From NCBI RefSeq assembly GCF_900119895.1, contig NZ_FQLR01000004.1:682001-746000 (forward strand): DNA of 64,000 bases, read 5' to 3'. The notes beneath the pieces are model-generated. The model was given only the letters and a program-made list of their open reading frames with translations, searched no databases and was not told the origin of the DNA. Shown here in pieces: positions 34,700-43,701 of the stretch. Position 1 is the first letter of the stretch. The number at the start of each line of letters is the position of its first letter. Position numbers and translations under genes: made by a program. This stretch comes from Collinsella phocaeensis (GTDB lineage: Bacteria; Actinomycetota; Coriobacteriia; Coriobacteriales; Coriobacteriaceae).

Positions 34700-35410
34700 A
34701 TGATCTGGTTCACGAGCGATACGCACTTTGGACACGCGAACGTGCTCAATTTCACCGACCGTCGCTGGGAGACGGTCGAGCAGATGGCGTCTGCGCTCAT
34801 CGGCGTGATCAACGCGCGCGTCGCGCCCGCGGACGAGCTCTATATCCTGGGCGACTTCTCGTTTAAGATGACGGCACGGGAGGCGGCTGCGCTGCGCGAC
34901 AGGATTGTCTGCCGTAAGGTTCACCTCGTGCCCGGCAATCACGACAAGGACTGGACGCACAAGGACGTGGCGGGCACCTTCATCGTGGAGCCGCCCATCG
35001 TCCGCCTGAACATCCACGGCCAGAAGATCGTGCTGTCGCATTACCCGCTCATGGACTGGCAGTCGCTTTCGCACGGCAGCTGGCACCTGCACGGGCATAT
35101 CCACAGCCCGGGGGCCCTCTACAACGAGCTCAACCGTGCGCAGGGGCTCGCGCGCTACGACGTGGGGGTGGACGCCAACGGATATGCCCCGGTGTCCCTG
35201 GACGGGCTCCGCACGTGGTTCGAGGGCGTGGAGCCGCCCTCGCGCGTGCGCTGGTGGGATTGGGTCAACGGGACGGACGATCCGGGCGTCGCCGAGGTGT
35301 GCGAGCGCGTGCGCGCGGTCGTGCGCGAACCGGAGCGCGGATACGCTTCGGCGCAGGAGTCCGCCGAGGCCGCACGGGCCAACGCCGCGGCGCTGCGCGA
35401 CCTCGCCTGA
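34700..35410 (+). CDS. Metallophosphoesterase family protein
   Basis: A 236-residue calcineurin-like phosphoesterase. Seen: the metal-binding blocks TSDTHFGHANVL at residues 4-15, LGDFSF near 52, VPGNHD near 80, LSHYPLMDWQSL near 113 and HLHGHIHSPG near 131, the complete D-x-H / GD / GNHD / H / GH-x-H set. The C-terminal part beyond residue 170 is charged and Ala-rich and is not part of the catalytic fold. GGAGGGGAG lies just before the ATG at 34700. Similar small phosphoesterases act on nucleotides or phosphoproteins; the substrate cannot be inferred. It faces the luxR gene at 35610, with tandem repeats between. Confidence 0.9.
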   Translation: MIWFTSDTHFGHANVLNFTDRRWETVEQMASALIGVINARVAPADELYILGDFSFKMTAREAAALRDRIVCRKVHLVPGNHDKDWTHKDVAGTFIVEPPIVRLNIHGQKIVLSHYPLMDWQSLSHGSWHLHGHIHSPGALYNELNRAQGLARYDVGVDANGYAPVSLDGLRTWFEGVEPPSRVRWWDWVNGTDDPGVAEVCERVRAVVREPERGYASAQESAEAARANAAALRDLA

Positions 35411-35518
35411 TCCCTGCGGAGGCGGGCGTCGGCTGCTGCGGCTTCGCTTGTGGGGGGGGCATGAGGGGGCGCTTGTGCGCTTTGGGGCACCTGCGCGCCC
35501 TGCGCCGCAATCTCCCGT

Positions 35519-35577
35519 CTCAAAAAGGGGACAGGCACCAAATTGAGACTCAGAAAGGGGACAGGCACCGAATTGAG
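35519..35577 (+). repeat. Two tandem REP-like repeats between convergent genes
   Basis: Copies at 35519-35547 (CTCAAAAAGGGGACAGGCAC form) and 35549-35577 (CTCAGAAAGGGGACAGGCAC form) spaced 30 bp apart, as at 34470-34529. They fill the gap between the convergent phosphoesterase and luxR genes. Confidence 0.85.
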
Positions 35578-35609
35578 ACGGGGGATTGCCGTTCGCGGAA
35601 GCTGGCTGC

Positions 35610-36575
35610 CTAGCTCTTCCAGAAGAAGAGCGTGAGCTCTTCGCGGCTCGACTTGCCGCACTTCTTCATGATGTTGTGGACATGCGCCTTCACGGTTCCC
35701 ACGGCGAGGTAGAGGTCGTTGGCGATCTCCTGGTTGTTCTTGCCCAGCAGGACGAGCTTCAGGACCTCGGCTTCGCGCTTGGAGAGCTTGTGCGTCTCGC
35801 GGAAGAAGGGCATCTGCTCGTCGATATGGCGGTCCAGGTCGCCGACCTCCTCCTGCACCGGCGCCTCCTTGATGCGGATGGAAAGCACGTTGTAGGCGAC
35901 GTGGACGAGGACGAACGCCATGAAGCACAGCAGCACGTTCTCGGAGAAGTTGCGTTCCGAGAGGTAGAGCGGAAGCCAGCTCACGTGAGTGTTCATGGGG
36001 GCGATGAGGATGATGTAGATATCTTCGAGCAGCACGCACGTGGTGAGGACGACCATGATCAGGAACGGGGCCTTGAGCTTGCCCAGGCGCGCCCGGTAGC
36101 GTTCGTCATTGGAGCGCAGGTAGCACCACGCGGCGTATGCGTACACGAAGAACGAGAACACCTGGCGCGTGGTGTAGTAGGCCCACTGGCGCCACGGACC
36201 CTCAGGCATGGCGACGATGATGACGATATTCGAGATGAGAAACGCCAGGACGGGCCAGAAGAAGCGCCGCTTGGATGTGCGGTCGAGGATGTCCAGGGCG
36301 ATGAGCCAGATGTTCGCCTGCAGGACGGTCACAACGAAGGTGCGTTCGAACGGCATCGCGATGTCATAGTAATCGGATGCCGGGAACGCGATGTTTTGAG
36401 ATATGTACTCGTTGAAGAAGATCTCGGTCATCTCGATGGCGTAGCAGGCGAAGGCGATCGCGCCATATACAAATATGCGTCGTCGGGAGCTTGCCCATGC
36501 GGCGGCGGACAGCACCGAGCAGACGATGCAGACCACTAATATGGCAAGCGTGTAGAAGAAAAAGACTGTGTTCAT
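35610..36575 (-). CDS. aguR: Membrane-anchored LuxR-family regulator, AguR-like
   Basis: A 321-residue one-component regulator. The N-terminal two-thirds has about seven membrane segments (NTVFFFYTLAILVVCIVCSV, FVVTVLQANIWLIALDIL, APFLIMVVLTTCVLLEDIYI), and the C-terminal 65 residues form a LuxR helix-turn-helix (HKLSKREAEVLKLVLLG then NQEIANDLYLAVGTVKAHVH). AguR, the agmatine-sensing activator of Lactococcus lactis, has the same architecture. This gene is divergent from the putrescine carbamoyltransferase of an agmatine deiminase cluster, so an AguR role is likely. The ATG at 36575 is preferred because its paralogue at 43702 starts at the same place (MNLLFFFYT); a GTG at 36584 is possible. 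GTAAACC-type boxes fill the divergent gap. Confidence 0.82.
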   Translation of the reverse strand: MNTVFFFYTLAILVVCIVCSVLSAAAWASSRRRIFVYGAIAFACYAIEMTEIFFNEYISQNIAFPASDYYDIAMPFERTFVVTVLQANIWLIALDILDRTSKRRFFWPVLAFLISNIVIIVAMPEGPWRQWAYYTTRQVFSFFVYAYAAWCYLRSNDERYRARLGKLKAPFLIMVVLTTCVLLEDIYIILIAPMNTHVSWLPLYLSERNFSENVLLCFMAFVLVHVAYNVLSIRIKEAPVQEEVGDLDRHIDEQMPFFRETHKLSKREAEVLKLVLLGKNNQEIANDLYLAVGTVKAHVHNIMKKCGKSSREELTLFFWKS

Positions 36576-36741
36576 TGCCTTCACCGTTTCCCCGCGTCTC
36601 TCTCCCGCAACGAGCGGCGAGACCCCATGCTAGCACACGCCTGTTACAACTTGACTACCTGCGCGTGTGCAAATCCATGGAGAGCCGTTGACCGATACAA
36701 TGGGACCACCGACTCATTTCTCGCGTACTCATTCCAGGAGC

Positions 36742-37030
36742 CGGGTTTATCGCGCGGTTGATGTGACGCTGTTGCCGGGTCCTCCTCCAACGTGCGGACG
36801 GGTGTAGACCTGGTTTATTCCAGTTGCACCGCGTGAATTTTCTTCCCTTTGGTTACAACCCCGTAAACCGCGTCTCACGTTCGCTCGGGAAACGCTACCG
36901 CTCGCCCTCGCCCCGGTCTCACCCCCGTTTGCTGCAGATGGGCGCTCGGCTCCGGTAAACGGTTGGAAAAACATACCGCTCACCGACAAGCAAGCTTCTG
37001 ACCTGCGGGATTATGCCCGGTTTATTCGGG
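36742..37030. promoter_or_regulatory. Array of five GTAAACC-type boxes in the aguR-aguB gap
   Basis: Five related sites: CGGGTTTATC (36742), CTGGTTTATTCCAG (36810-36823, dyad), CGTAAACCGCG (36862), CCGGTAAACGG (36952) and CCCGGTTTATTCGGG (37016-37030, dyad). They read as an RTAAACC core in both orientations. Two more direct GTAAACC copies precede the MATE gene that is linked to a paralogous LuxR regulator (44779 and 44788). They may be binding sites for this regulator family. Confidence 0.55.
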
Positions 37031-37277
37031 TTATGTTCCCGTGGGCGGAACTTAATCTAGCCTAAACTTCTTAAAACCGACGGTTCCCTCAATCATAGTC
37101 ATAGCGGACGAGCGGACCTGCTCCGACCGAGCCGAGCCGACGCGCAGACGACGCATATACAGCTTTGAATATGCGAACGCGCGAGTCGGTGGCAACGGGG
37201 TCGCGAACCTCGGCCGCCACGACATAGGTAATTTGCTCCGGCTGAAGGATGGCCGGGGCGCCTGGTAAGGAGGCACC

Positions 37278-38354
37278 ATGGTTAAGGACTTCATCGACAC
37301 CAATGACTTCACCAAAGAGGAGATCATGGCGATCGAGGACCTCGGCATCGCTATGAAGAAGGCCATCAAGGTCGACGGTTACTATCCGCACCTGCTCCGC
37401 AACAAGAGCCTCGGCATGATCTTCCAGCAGGTCTCCACCCGCACCCGCCTGTCCTTCGAGACCGCCATGTGCGACCTCGGCGGCCACGCCCAGTTCTACG
37501 GCCCTGGCACCATCCAGCTCGGTGGCCATGAGTCCCTCGGCGACACCGCTCGCGTCATGGGCGACCTCCTCGACATCATGATGGCCCGCGTCGACCGCCA
37601 CAAGGACGTCGTCGGCCTCGCCGCCGGCTCCGCCGTGCCCGTCATCAACGGCATGTCCGAGTTCAACCATCCCACCCAGGAGATGGGCGACCTTCTGACC
37701 ATGCTCGAGAACCTTCCCGAGGGCAAGAAGATCGAGGACTGCACCCTGGCCTTCATCGGCGACGCCACCCAGGTCTGCCTCTCCCTCATGTTCATCTGCT
37801 CCAAAGTCGGCATGAAGTTCGTGCAGTTCGGACCCAAGGGCCACCAGATCTGCGACGGCGCCCTGCACGTCGGCACCCCTGAGGAGCGCGCCGAGTTCGG
37901 CAAGAAGCTCATGGAGATCGGCGAGGAGAACTGCAAGGTCTCCGGCGGCTCCATCGTGATCTCCGATGACATCGAGTGCATCAAGGGCGCCGACTTCATC
38001 TACACCGACGTGTGGTACGGCCTGTACGACGAGGAGGTCGAGGGCGAGAACTACATGGACGTCTTCTACCCCAAGTACCAGGTCACCATGGACATGATGA
38101 ACTTCGCCGGCCCGGACTCCAAGTTCATGCACTGCCTGCCGGCCACCCGCGGCGAGGAGGTCGTCGACGAGGTCATGGACGATCCCGAGCGCTCCCTCTG
38201 CTGGGTCGAGGCCGAGAACCGCAAGCACTCCATCCGTGCCATCTTGGCTGCCCTCGGCGACCGCACTCCGCTCAACGACGAGAACGTCGAGTACTCCGCC
38301 AAGGCTGAGCTGCACGCCGCCCTCGACAAGCTCAACGAGCTCCAGGGTCGCTAA
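37278..38354 (+). CDS. aguB: Putrescine carbamoyltransferase
   Basis: A 358-residue transcarbamylase that should phosphorolyse N-carbamoylputrescine to putrescine and carbamoyl phosphate. Seen: [15 protein letters not shown] with the carbamoyl-phosphate-binding S-T-R-T-R near residue 53, [20 protein letters not shown] (the Q-L-G-G-H loop typical of putrescine rather than ornithine enzymes), [16 protein letters not shown] and [18 protein letters not shown]. The nearby antiporter and agmatine deiminase also favour the putrescine enzyme over ornithine carbamoyltransferase. TAAGGAGG precedes the ATG at 37278. A C-terminal extension near the end is also a family trait. No carbamate kinase gene is present in the window. 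Confidence 0.88.
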   Translation: MVKDFIDTNDFTKEEIMAIEDLGIAMKKAIKVDGYYPHLLRNKSLGMIFQQVSTRTRLSFETAMCDLGGHAQFYGPGTIQLGGHESLGDTARVMGDLLDIMMARVDRHKDVVGLAAGSAVPVINGMSEFNHPTQEMGDLLTMLENLPEGKKIEDCTLAFIGDATQVCLSLMFICSKVGMKFVQFGPKGHQICDGALHVGTPEERAEFGKKLMEIGEENCKVSGGSIVISDDIECIKGADFIYTDVWYGLYDEEVEGENYMDVFYPKYQVTMDMMNFAGPDSKFMHCLPATRGEEVVDEVMDDPERSLCWVEAENRKHSIRAILAALGDRTPLNDENVEYSAKAELHAALDKLNELQGR

Positions 38355-38367
38355 ACCGCTTCCCCTC

Positions 38368-38400
38368 GGGGCCGCGCGCTCTCCTTTCGCGCGCGGCCCC
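38368..38400 (+). terminator. Strong hairpin between aguB and aguD
   Basis: A perfect 12-bp stem GGGGCCGCGCGC / GCGCGCGGCCCC with a 9-base loop, 14 bp after the aguB stop. It lacks a T-run, so it may act as partial attenuator or mRNA stabiliser, reducing the downstream genes relative to aguB. Confidence 0.6.
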
Positions 38401-38545
38401 GCGCGCGGGCGGTGGATGCTCGTCTCCTGCCGCCGGCGCATCGCGCCAGCGCTTCCGCGCACGGCGCGACCCGTGCGCCCCTCGCTTGATGCCTGGGCGG
38501 GGGAGTGCTCGGTACTGTCCGATATGACCGAGCAAAGGATTACTC

Positions 38546-39976
38546 ATGAGCGATAGCAAGAAGAAGCTCTCCTTCTTGACCGTTATCTCCACGGTCATCT
38601 GCGTCGTCTTCGTCTGCGAAGCCGCCGCTCCTGCTGCTGCCATCGGCAACCAGCAGTTCTTCTGGTGGATCTTCCTGATCCTCACGTTCCTGCTTCCCTA
38701 CGGCCTGATCGTCGCCGAGCTGGGAACCACCTACGACGGTGAGGGCGGCATCTACGACTGGGTCCGCGACGGACTCGGCGACAAGTGGGGCGCCCGCATC
38801 TCCTTCTACTACTGGGTGAACTATCCGTTCTGGATCGCGTCGCTCGCCACCATGTTCCCCGACATCCTGGGCATGGTCTTCGGCGTGTCCTTCGAGCTCC
38901 CCGTGGCGCTCGCCATCGAGCTCGCCTTCGTGTGGATCGTCTACCTGATGGGCCGCTCCAAGGCCGCTGACTCCGAGTGGGTCCTGAACGGCGGCGCGCT
39001 CATCAAGGTCGCCGTGGCCGTCATCGTCGGCGCTCTGGGCATCTGGTATGCCATGGAGAACGGCTTCGCCTCCGACATGAGCCCGCACACCTTCCTGCCC
39101 GAGCTCACCAACGTGAACGCTCTCGGCTACCTGTCCATCATCATCTTCAACTTCATGGGCTTCGAGGTCATCTGCACCATGACCGATGACATGGCCGATC
39201 CCAAGAAGGACATCCCGAAGGCCATCATCACCGGTGGTCTGGCCATCGCCGCGATCTACCTGTTCGCCGGCTTCGGCATCGGCGCCGCTGTCCCGGCCGA
39301 CCAGATCGATCCGGACTACGGCATGATCTACGCCCTGCAGACCATGGTCGGTGACTCCGCCATCTTCAAGATCGTCTGCATCGCCTTCCTGATCACCCTG
39401 TTCGCCAACATGGCCGCTTGGTCCTTCGGCGTCAACTCCGTCGCCCGCTACGCCGCCGAGCACGGCAACATGCCCAAGGTCTTCGCTTCCATGATCTCCA
39501 AGGACGACATGCCAAACGGCGCCAACCTGGTGAACGCCGTCGTCGCCTCCCTCGTCCTGGCCCTGCAGCTCGTGCCTATCGAGGCCATCTCCGAGGGTAT
39601 CTTCTGGATGCTCTTCGGCACCTCGGTCGTCTTCCTGCTGCTCACCTACATCCCGATGTTCCCGGCGTTCCTCAACCTGCGCAAGAACGACCCCAACCGT
39701 GAGCGCGTGTTCACCTTCCCGTTCAAGGGCGCCTTCATGAAGGTCGCCATCGCGGTGCCTTGCATCGAGCTGGTCCTGGCCATCATCGCCACGATCGTCC
39801 CGCTCTCCGCCGAGGAGGTCCCCGAGAAGGTCCCGATGCTTATCATCTTCTTCGTCCTTCTGGTCATCGGCGAGGTCGTGCGCATCTGGAGTGCCCGCGG
39901 CCGCAAGGAAGAGTACAAGGGTCTCACCCCTGAGCTCGCCGCCGAGCGCCTCGCTGCCGAGGCCGAGGAGGACTAG
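38546..39976 (+). CDS. aguD: Agmatine/putrescine antiporter (APC family)
   Basis: A 476-residue APC-superfamily transporter with about 12 membrane segments. It should exchange external agmatine for internal putrescine. Seen: LTVISTVICVVFVCEAAAPA at the N-terminus, GLIVAELGTTYDGEGGIYDW near residue 52 (the conserved Gly-rich APC helix), FNFMGFEVICTMTDDMADPK near 199 and NMAAWSFGVNSVARYAAEHG near 287. The C-terminus ends in a charged Glu/Ala tail. It lies between aguB and aguA, the order known from the Lactococcus aguBDAC operon. The specificity is inferred from context; an amino-acid permease role is the alternative. Confidence 0.85.
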   Translation: MSDSKKKLSFLTVISTVICVVFVCEAAAPAAAIGNQQFFWWIFLILTFLLPYGLIVAELGTTYDGEGGIYDWVRDGLGDKWGARISFYYWVNYPFWIASLATMFPDILGMVFGVSFELPVALAIELAFVWIVYLMGRSKAADSEWVLNGGALIKVAVAVIVGALGIWYAMENGFASDMSPHTFLPELTNVNALGYLSIIIFNFMGFEVICTMTDDMADPKKDIPKAIITGGLAIAAIYLFAGFGIGAAVPADQIDPDYGMIYALQTMVGDSAIFKIVCIAFLITLFANMAAWSFGVNSVARYAAEHGNMPKVFASMISKDDMPNGANLVNAVVASLVLALQLVPIEAISEGIFWMLFGTSVVFLLLTYIPMFPAFLNLRKNDPNRERVFTFPFKGAFMKVAIAVPCIELVLAIIATIVPLSAEEVPEKVPMLIIFFVLLVIGEVVRIWSARGRKEEYKGLTPELAAERLAAEAEED

Positions 39977-40407
39977 GGCACCCCGCTTTGGGGCTCCAAC
40001 CCTCCTCACGTGTCTAAGCACGCTTCGTCGGGCTTGTCGCTCCCAAATCGGGGCGCCCTAGCCCCCTCGGGGAAGCGAACCCTCACCTCGTTCGACCCGA
40101 TCTGAGGCACCCTGGCCTCCTCGGGGCGGACACGGGGCCCGAACTTCCCGCCGCATCCTGCGGCGCCCCGCGGTGCGCGACCGTAAGCGCGCATCCGGTC
40201 TCCCATTGCTACCTTCGCTTCGCACGATGGGTTACGGACATCTCGCATCGTGCGAAGTAGAGGACTCCTGGCCGTCCGGCGGGTACGGCACCACACAACC
40301 CGCCTCTCTCTTCGGTAATCCCGGGGACGGCGCGAAGCCTCGCGCCTCCCGGATCGGGCGGGTATCCGCACGCCCGAACGGATCGTTGCGATATGGAGGT
40401 ATTTGCT
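39977..40407. other. Long structured gap between aguD and aguA
   Basis: About 430 bp, unusual inside an operon. It holds a perfect 12-bp stem CTTCGCACGATG / CATCGTGCGAAG with a 16-base loop (40218-40257) and several weaker GC-rich inverted repeats (for example around 40300-40345). No gene is supported. It could carry a separate promoter for aguA or an RNA structure controlling it. Confidence 0.5.
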
Positions 40408-41613
40408 ATGCGTACGATCTATGAATCCGATTCCACCCCCAAGGCCGACGGCTTCTTCATGCCGGCGGAGTTCGCTCCGCAGGACCGCGTGTGGATGGGC
40501 TGGCCCCACCGCACCGACACCTGGGCCCACGGCGCCAAGCCGGCCCAGAAGCAGTACGCCGCCATCGCCCGCGCCATCGCCGAGTTCACCCCGGTCTACA
40601 TGTGCGCCAACCAGGCCGACTACGCCAACTGCAAGACCGTCTTCGAGGATGACGAGAACGTCACCGTGCTCGAGATGACCACCGACGACGCCTGGTTCCG
40701 CGACACCGCCGCCACCTACGTCATCAACGGCAAGGGCGAGAAGCGCGCCAACCACTGGCACTTCAACGCCTACGGCGGCCTCATCGACGGCCTCTACTTC
40801 CCGTGGGACAAGGACGAGCAGATCGCCCTCAAGATGGCTGAGCTCTCCGGCTGCCGCCGCTATCGTCCCGACGACATGATCCTCGAGGGCGGCTCCATCA
40901 CCGTCGACGGCGAGGGCACCCTCGTCGTGACCGACCAGTGCCTGCTGTCCCCCGGCCGCACCTGCTCCGCGGTGCTCGAGGAGGAAGAGGACCCCGAGTC
41001 CATCTGGCCCAAGTTCAAGAAGAAGTTCGAGCCCTGGAGCGAGGAGCTTCGCGCGTACATGGACGAGCACCTCAAGGATTACCTGGGTGTCGAGGAGGTC
41101 ATCTGGGTCAAGGAGGGCATCGACCCCGAGGAGACCAACGGCCACATCGACGACGTCGCCACGTTCATCGCCCCGGGCGTCATGGCCTGCATCTGGACCG
41201 ACGACCCCGAGTACCCGTTCTACGAGCAGTGCCATGCCGCCTACGAGACCCTCTCCAACGCGGTTGACGCCAAGGGCCGCAAGATGAAGGTCTACAAGCT
41301 CTGCATGCCCGTGAACCCGCTGTTCATGGACCAGGCCTCCTGCGACACCATCGACGCCGACGAGAACGCCGAGCCGCGCGTCCCCGACGAGCCGCTGATC
41401 GCCTCCTACATGAACTACCTCGTGACCAACCACGGCGTCATCGTCCCGCAGTACGGCGACGAGAACGACCAGCTCGCGGTTGACACCCTCCAGAAGATCT
41501 ACGACGAGGTCTGGGGCGAGGGCGTGTACAAGTGCGTCGGCGTCAAGTCCGAGCAGGTCGTCTACGGCGGCGGCAACATCCACTGCATCACGCAGCAGGA
41601 GCCCTCTGCCTAA
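40408..41613 (+). CDS. aguA: Agmatine deiminase
   Basis: A 401-residue agmatine deiminase of the guanidino-modifying (PPADPH/ADI) superfamily, converting agmatine to N-carbamoylputrescine and ammonia. Seen: FFMPAEFAPQDRVWMGWPHR at the N-terminus, DDAWFRDTAATYVINGKGEK near residue 96 (substrate Asp), NAYGGL, ILEGGSITVDGEGTLVVTDQ near 160, NGHIDDVATFIAPG with the catalytic His near 247, and the C-terminal GGGNIHCITQQEP with the nucleophilic Cys. It is about 30 residues longer than typical enzymes because of an acidic insertion (LEEEEDPESIWPKFKKKFEP) after CSAVL. GGAGGT lies 7 bp before the ATG at 40408. A T-rich terminator follows. Confidence 0.95.
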   Translation: MRTIYESDSTPKADGFFMPAEFAPQDRVWMGWPHRTDTWAHGAKPAQKQYAAIARAIAEFTPVYMCANQADYANCKTVFEDDENVTVLEMTTDDAWFRDTAATYVINGKGEKRANHWHFNAYGGLIDGLYFPWDKDEQIALKMAELSGCRRYRPDDMILEGGSITVDGEGTLVVTDQCLLSPGRTCSAVLEEEEDPESIWPKFKKKFEPWSEELRAYMDEHLKDYLGVEEVIWVKEGIDPEETNGHIDDVATFIAPGVMACIWTDDPEYPFYEQCHAAYETLSNAVDAKGRKMKVYKLCMPVNPLFMDQASCDTIDADENAEPRVPDEPLIASYMNYLVTNHGVIVPQYGDENDQLAVDTLQKIYDEVWGEGVYKCVGVKSEQVVYGGGNIHCITQQEPSA

Positions 41614-41663
41614 GACTTGCGCCTAAAGGATACCGACACGTTCGCGCGTGCCTGATCATCCGG

Positions 41664-41698
41664 TCCGGCGGGAGGCCCTGGGCGTCCCGCCGGATTTT
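41664..41698 (+). terminator. aguA: Rho-independent terminator after aguA
   Basis: A perfect 10-bp stem TCCGGCGGGA / TCCCGCCGGA followed by TTTTCCTTT. It lies 50 bp after the aguA stop and closes the agmatine operon. Confidence 0.85.
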
Positions 41699-41807
41699 CC
41701 TTTCGATGCCCTGCGTTCGCGGGTGCATCCCGACTTCGGCCTCCTCGCGCGCGGTCGTCGCGCCGCGGCGCCCGCGCGCGGAGGTTTAGCACGGAAAGGT
41801 TCTCGCC

Positions 41808-43322
41808 ATGTTTCAGCGTCTAGCCGAGTATATCCGCACGTTTCGCGAGCGTGGCGAGAAGTCTTTCGAGGCTGGTCTTCGTACCGCGGACGCCGATGGC
41901 TGCCCGCAGCTCGCTGAGAGCACCGCATCGTCGCGCGCCCTCGGTACGAAGCCCATCTTCCCGCTCTTCATGCGCTACGCCGCCATCTCGCTCGTCGGCG
42001 TGATCGCCCAGATCGCCATGGTCGTTTCCGAGGGCATCGTGGTAGGCAACGGCATCGGGTCGGTCGGTTTGGCCTGCATGAGCGTGGTCATGACCTTCGA
42101 GATCGTCAACATGGCCCTTGGCAGCTCGCTCGGCCAGGGCGTCTCCGCTGTGTGCGGCAACCTGCTGGGGGCGGGCGACGAGGCCGGTGCGCGCCGCGCG
42201 TTCGGCCAGGGATTCTGGTTCACGTTCCTGCTCGCCTGCGCCGTGTCGGCGATCTTTTTCATCAACACGCCCGCCATCGTGCCGCTCATCGGCGCCACGC
42301 CCGAGATCGAGGCGGATTGCATCGCCGCCGTGCGTATCTTCATGGTGGGGTATCCGTTCTGCATTACCGGCCAGATGATCTGCCAGATGCTGCGCCAGGA
42401 CGAGCGCCCCGGCTTCGCGAGCGCGATCCAGACCCTCGGATCCGTCGTTGCGGCAACCTGGCTCGTCGTCTCCGTCTTCGTGCTGAAGCTTGGCGTGGCC
42501 GGTGCTGCCGCGTACTACGCCATATCCACGGCGCTTTGGTTTCTGGGCATCCTGGGGTTCGTCTTGCCTCGACGCGACGGGACGCGCTCCGTGTTCTCGG
42601 TCCGCCTGTCCGACATCCGCGTGAGCCCGCGGCTTGTTTACGAGGTCTGCCGGTACGGCTGTCCCGTCTTCTTGGTCCAGATATCGAGCGCCATCTACGT
42701 CGCGGTCATGAACCATACGCTCGGCGCGACAGGCGATACCGAGAACGTCGCCTCGTTCGCGATCATCAACAGCTATTTCATGTACACGCTCAACATCGTC
42801 TGCATGGCGCTTGCGTACGCGCTGCAGCCGATCGCCGCCTACAACGAGGGGGCGGGCAACGACCGCAGGCTCGCGGACCTGCTCGTTGTCGCGGCTGGGG
42901 TGGAGATCGTCTGCGTCGGTATCATTTCATGCGTTACGAATGCGTTCGCGCCCCAGATGTGCCTGCTGTTCACCGGCGGGGACGCCGAGCTCGCCGCATC
43001 GAGCGCGGGGCACGTCAAGATCGTCCTGATGTTCTGTGCGTTCGGGTTCTTGGGTCAGATCATGAGCGCGTATTTCGAGAGCATCGGCGGCACGAAGCGA
43101 GCCGTGATGTTCGGCGTGCTGCGTTATGCCGTGTTCGCGGTGCCGGCGATTCTCGTTATTTCCGCATGCGGCGGCATCGAGAACGTTTGGTGGGCGCTGC
43201 CCGCCGCCGACCTTGCGACCTTTGCTCTGTCGGCGGTGATGGCGGGGGCGGAGCGCCGCCGGCTGCTCGCGTGCGCCGCTTCGGGCGTGCGCCGCGCGTC
43301 GTCGTTCCGGCTCGTGCTGTAG
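41808..43322 (+). CDS. MATE family efflux transporter
   Basis: A 504-residue multidrug and toxic-compound extrusion transporter with about 12 membrane segments. Seen: FMRYAAISLVGVIAQIAMVV near residue 50, GNGIGSVGLACMSVVM, GSSLGQGVSAVCGNLLGAGD (the family's cation-site region), GYPFCITGQMICQMLRQDE and ALQPIAAYNEGAG in the second half. It is a paralogue of the MATE protein at 44911. An N-terminal extension of about 45 hydrophilic residues precedes the first membrane helix. GGAAAGG lies upstream of the ATG at 41808. The next gene is the LuxR regulator at 43702, so both MATE genes bracket that regulator. The substrate is unknown. Confidence 0.9.
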   Translation: MFQRLAEYIRTFRERGEKSFEAGLRTADADGCPQLAESTASSRALGTKPIFPLFMRYAAISLVGVIAQIAMVVSEGIVVGNGIGSVGLACMSVVMTFEIVNMALGSSLGQGVSAVCGNLLGAGDEAGARRAFGQGFWFTFLLACAVSAIFFINTPAIVPLIGATPEIEADCIAAVRIFMVGYPFCITGQMICQMLRQDERPGFASAIQTLGSVVAATWLVVSVFVLKLGVAGAAAYYAISTALWFLGILGFVLPRRDGTRSVFSVRLSDIRVSPRLVYEVCRYGCPVFLVQISSAIYVAVMNHTLGATGDTENVASFAIINSYFMYTLNIVCMALAYALQPIAAYNEGAGNDRRLADLLVVAAGVEIVCVGIISCVTNAFAPQMCLLFTGGDAELAASSAGHVKIVLMFCAFGFLGQIMSAYFESIGGTKRAVMFGVLRYAVFAVPAILVISACGGIENVWWALPAADLATFALSAVMAGAERRRLLACAASGVRRASSFRLVL

Positions 43323-43448
43323 TGCCCGCATGGGGTCGCTGCTCGCGGGTTCCGCGGCGCGTCGCCTTGAGTCCGTGCGACGAGGAATTGCAAGGCGGAG
43401 GGCAGCCGATAGGCGTCCTCGGTTGTCTGGCGGCGACGCGAAGGGGGC

Positions 43449-43656
43449 CGGAAGAATCCTCTCACCCCCGAAGTGAGTGGATTTTGGCGGACTGTTTCAC
43501 TAGCCGGCCGCCAGGGGTTCAATTTGACCCGAGGACCCCCAGTTGAGTACTTTATCATGGGAAAGTGTACCGGAGGCGTCCGTCATTTTCCACTCACTTC
43601 GGGGGTGAGAGCCGGGACGGACCCCCTATACGGGTCGCATGCGGTCGCTGTGGAGG
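43449..43656 (+). repeat. 208-bp repeat with 22-bp terminal inverted repeats, copy A
   Basis: The core runs 43460-43610 (151 bp) and is bounded by perfect 22-bp inverted repeats, TCTCACCCCCGAAGTGAGTG plus GA at the left and the complement at the right. Inside are CTAGCCGGCCGCCAGGGGT and ACTTTATCATGGGAAAGTGT, the latter possibly promoter-like. The same 208 bp recur at 48235-48442. Copy A ends 45 bp before the LuxR start at 43702. It resembles a small non-autonomous mobile element or a duplicated control cassette. Confidence 0.85.
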
Positions 43657-43701
43657 ATGTGGTGCCGTGCGGAAGCACGCGTGGCGGGAGGACGGGAACC
43701 G

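Noticed and set aside
37278-38354. Ornithine carbamoyltransferase (argF/arcB) instead of putrescine carbamoyltransferase.
   Set aside because: The [12 protein letters not shown] loop and the agmatine deiminase and antiporter neighbours fit the putrescine enzyme better, although sequence alone cannot fully exclude ornithine.
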